DNA from: Methanolobus sp. UBA32
GTDB lineage: Archaea > Halobacteriota > Methanosarcinia > Methanosarcinales > Methanosarcinaceae
Direction: 5' to 3'
Assembly (NCBI GenBank): GCA_002507205.1
Contig: DAZF01000024.1
Coordinates: 15,670-20,854 of the forward strand
DNA length: 5,185 nucleotides
Positions 3,914-5,185 of the stretch are shown here, piece by piece (positions within the stretch are counted from its first letter, which is position 1; each line of letters begins with the position of its first letter). The notes beneath the pieces are model-generated. The model was not told the DNA's origin and did not search any database. It saw only the letters and a program-made list of their open reading frames with translations. The translations under genes were made by a program, and so were the position numbers.

Positions 3914-5185
3914 TTAGCTTTGAGGTATTGATGCCCCAAGTTTGTTAACTTCCCTTTTCATAAAAATCACGGCTACAACAAACCCAAGAAAATCCGATAT
4001 TGGGAATGATAGCCATATACCTGTCAGATCCATGAACAATGGAAGTATGAATACAAGGGGCGGCAGGAAGAACACCTGTCTTGAAAGTGTGATCATCAGG
4101 GATTGTTTTGATCGTCCCAGAGATTGGAGCAGGGCCATGGCAACTACCTGACTTCCTATGAATGGCATCATGAGGAAACTTATTTTTATGGCTGGCACCC
4201 CCATTTCTATCAGCTCGGCATCACTACTGAAAACACGGAATATCTGCTCCGGAATCAGAAAAACAACAATGACACTCAACATGCACATGCCAAATACGAT
4301 ATAATTTGAAAGAGAGACGGTTTCCCTGACCCTCTCGAAATTGCTGGCACCGTAGTTGAAGCCAAAAATAGGCTGTATTCCGTGTTTGATCCCTATTATG
4401 GGCATCAGGGTAAGCATGAACACTTTGATAATGATGCCGAATACAGCGATTGCCATATCGCCCCCATATATCAGGAGACTCTGGTTCAGGAGGATAAAGA
4501 CCAGGCTTTCAACCGAATTGAAAATGAATTCGGACATCCCTATGCTTAGAGTCTCCCATGAAAGAGCAAGGTCAGGCACCATATATCCAGGCTTGAATGA
4601 GACAAGGCTGATATTACTCTTATAGTAGTGAATTGTCATCAAACAGCCGACGATCTGGGATATGACTGTCGCAACTGCAGCTCCCATAATGCCCATGTTG
4701 AAGTTGAAGATAAAGAGCGGATCGAGTATAATATTCACAATACTTGAGAACAACATGACAGACATTGCAAACTTCGCGTGTCCTTCTGCTCTTATGGCAT
4801 TGCTCATTGCCGCAGAGAATGCAAAGAATACTGTTCCAATGAGAATATATTTCGTATATTCCCTTGCAAAAGGAAGTACATCCTCCGAGGCTCCGAATAT
4901 CTTCAGCAGGGGGTCAATAAATATCAACCCGATAATTGTAAAGATCACACTCGATATGACAACCAGCGTGACCATATTGCCCAGAGTTCTCTCGGCCTTG
5001 TCGGAATCACCCGTTCCGAGGGTTCTCGAGATAATAGATGCTCCCCCTATACCTATTCCCATGGCTATTCCCATCATGAGCATCTGTATAGGAAATGCAA
5101 CGGATATTCCAGCAATCCCAAGAGCACTATCCGCCCCCAATCCTCTTCCCACAAAAATAGTGTCCACAAGATTGTAGAATGCCTG
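3914..5185 (-). CDS. MATE family efflux transporter, N-terminus cut by window edge
   Basis: This is a polytopic inner-membrane antiporter expected to export drugs or other cationic compounds in exchange for sodium ions or protons. The frame stays open to the right edge: six codons before the GTG at 5167-5165 read QAFYNL and continue VDTIFVGRGLG, which is the normal interior of MATE helix 1, so that GTG is not the start. The visible 423 residues lack perhaps 25-40 N-terminal residues. Family signatures seen are VDTIFVG, NAIRAEGHAKFAM, ILDPLFIF followed by GIMGAAVAT (end of the first bundle), and GIQPIFGFNYGA in the second bundle, which points to the MepA/NorM-like branch. About a dozen hydrophobic segments are present and the C-terminus (KREVNKLGASIPQS) is complete, with TAA at 3916-3914. 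Substrate cannot be told from sequence. It shares a strand with the DUF2892-EVE unit but is separated from it by 188 nt with a terminator, so it is probably transcribed separately. Confidence 0.93.
   Translation of the reverse strand, partial: QAFYNLVDTIFVGRGLGADSALGIAGISVAFPIQMLMMGIAMGIGIGGASIISRTLGTGDSDKAERTLGNMVTLVVISSVIFTIIGLIFIDPLLKIFGASEDVLPFAREYTKYILIGTVFFAFSAAMSNAIRAEGHAKFAMSVMLFSSIVNIILDPLFIFNFNMGIMGAAVATVISQIVGCLMTIHYYKSNISLVSFKPGYMVPDLALSWETLSIGMSEFIFNSVESLVFILLNQSLLIYGGDMAIAVFGIIIKVFMLTLMPIIGIKHGIQPIFGFNYGASNFERVRETVSLSNYIVFGMCMLSVIVVFLIPEQIFRVFSSDAELIEMGVPAIKISFLMMPFIGSQVVAMALLQSLGRSKQSLMITLSRQVFFLPPLVFILPLFMDLTGIWLSFPISDFLGFVVAVIFMKREVNKLGASIPQS

Noticed and set aside
3745..3939. 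64-codon minus-strand hydrophobic frame in the gap after the MATE gene
   Set aside because: It starts inside the MATE coding region in another frame, has no clear ribosome site, and its Phe/Leu content reflects the T-rich terminator.
5165..5167. GTG as start codon of the MATE gene
   Set aside because: The upstream codons to the window edge read QAFYNL, which together with VDTIFVG forms the conserved helix-1 motif, so the true start lies beyond the edge.
4662..5177. 171-codon plus-strand frame opposite the MATE gene
   Set aside because: It is antisense to an intact, recognisable transporter. Such long shadows are expected opposite hydrophobic coding sequence.

Overview
The window most likely comes from a methanogenic archaeon of the Methanosarcinaceae (Methanolobus, Methanococcoides or Methanohalophilus type). 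The main evidence is a tandemly duplicated S-layer domain protein of the kind known from Methanosarcina and its relatives. A TTTATATA TATA box at the archaeal distance from the gene, strong GGAGG ribosome sites and moderately AT-rich DNA agree with this. The genus is inference.

Layout. Positions 1-190 hold no complete gene. This stretch is richer in G+C than what follows and contains three consecutive potential hairpins. A short open frame running in from the left edge ends at 72. The segment could be the right end of an IS200/IS605-type element with its tnpB tail and guide-RNA region, but the sequence alone does not prove that. Positions 190-320 are the AT-rich promoter and leader of the main gene. 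Positions 321-2939 (+) encode an 872-residue secreted, membrane-tethered S-layer family protein: signal peptide, two S-layer duplication domains, three beta-sandwich (Ig-like/CARDB-like) modules, and a C-terminal transmembrane anchor with a PGF-CTERM-like tail. A perfect 8-bp hairpin followed by seven T closes the gene at 2964-2997.

All remaining genes lie on the minus strand. A two-gene unit is read as a small DUF2892 (YgaP-type) two-helix membrane protein (3725-3501) and then, 41 nt downstream, an EVE-domain (UPF0310) protein that starts at a GTG (3459-3016). It converges on the S-layer gene. Upstream of the unit, at 3726-3913, lie a T-rich terminator for the next gene, a weak TATA candidate and three perfect inverted repeats that could be operator sites. 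The last gene, 5185-3914, is a MATE-family multidrug/cation antiporter. It is cut by the right edge and lacks only its N-terminus.

No single pathway links the genes. The window joins a cell-envelope locus to a housekeeping or accessory minus-strand group (membrane DUF2892, modified-nucleic-acid-binding EVE protein, efflux pump). I see no CRISPR array, rRNA, tRNA or clear defence island. The most noteworthy points are the structured region at 1-190, the extended S-layer architecture with an atypical sorting tail, and the cluster of inverted repeats in front of the DUF2892-EVE unit.
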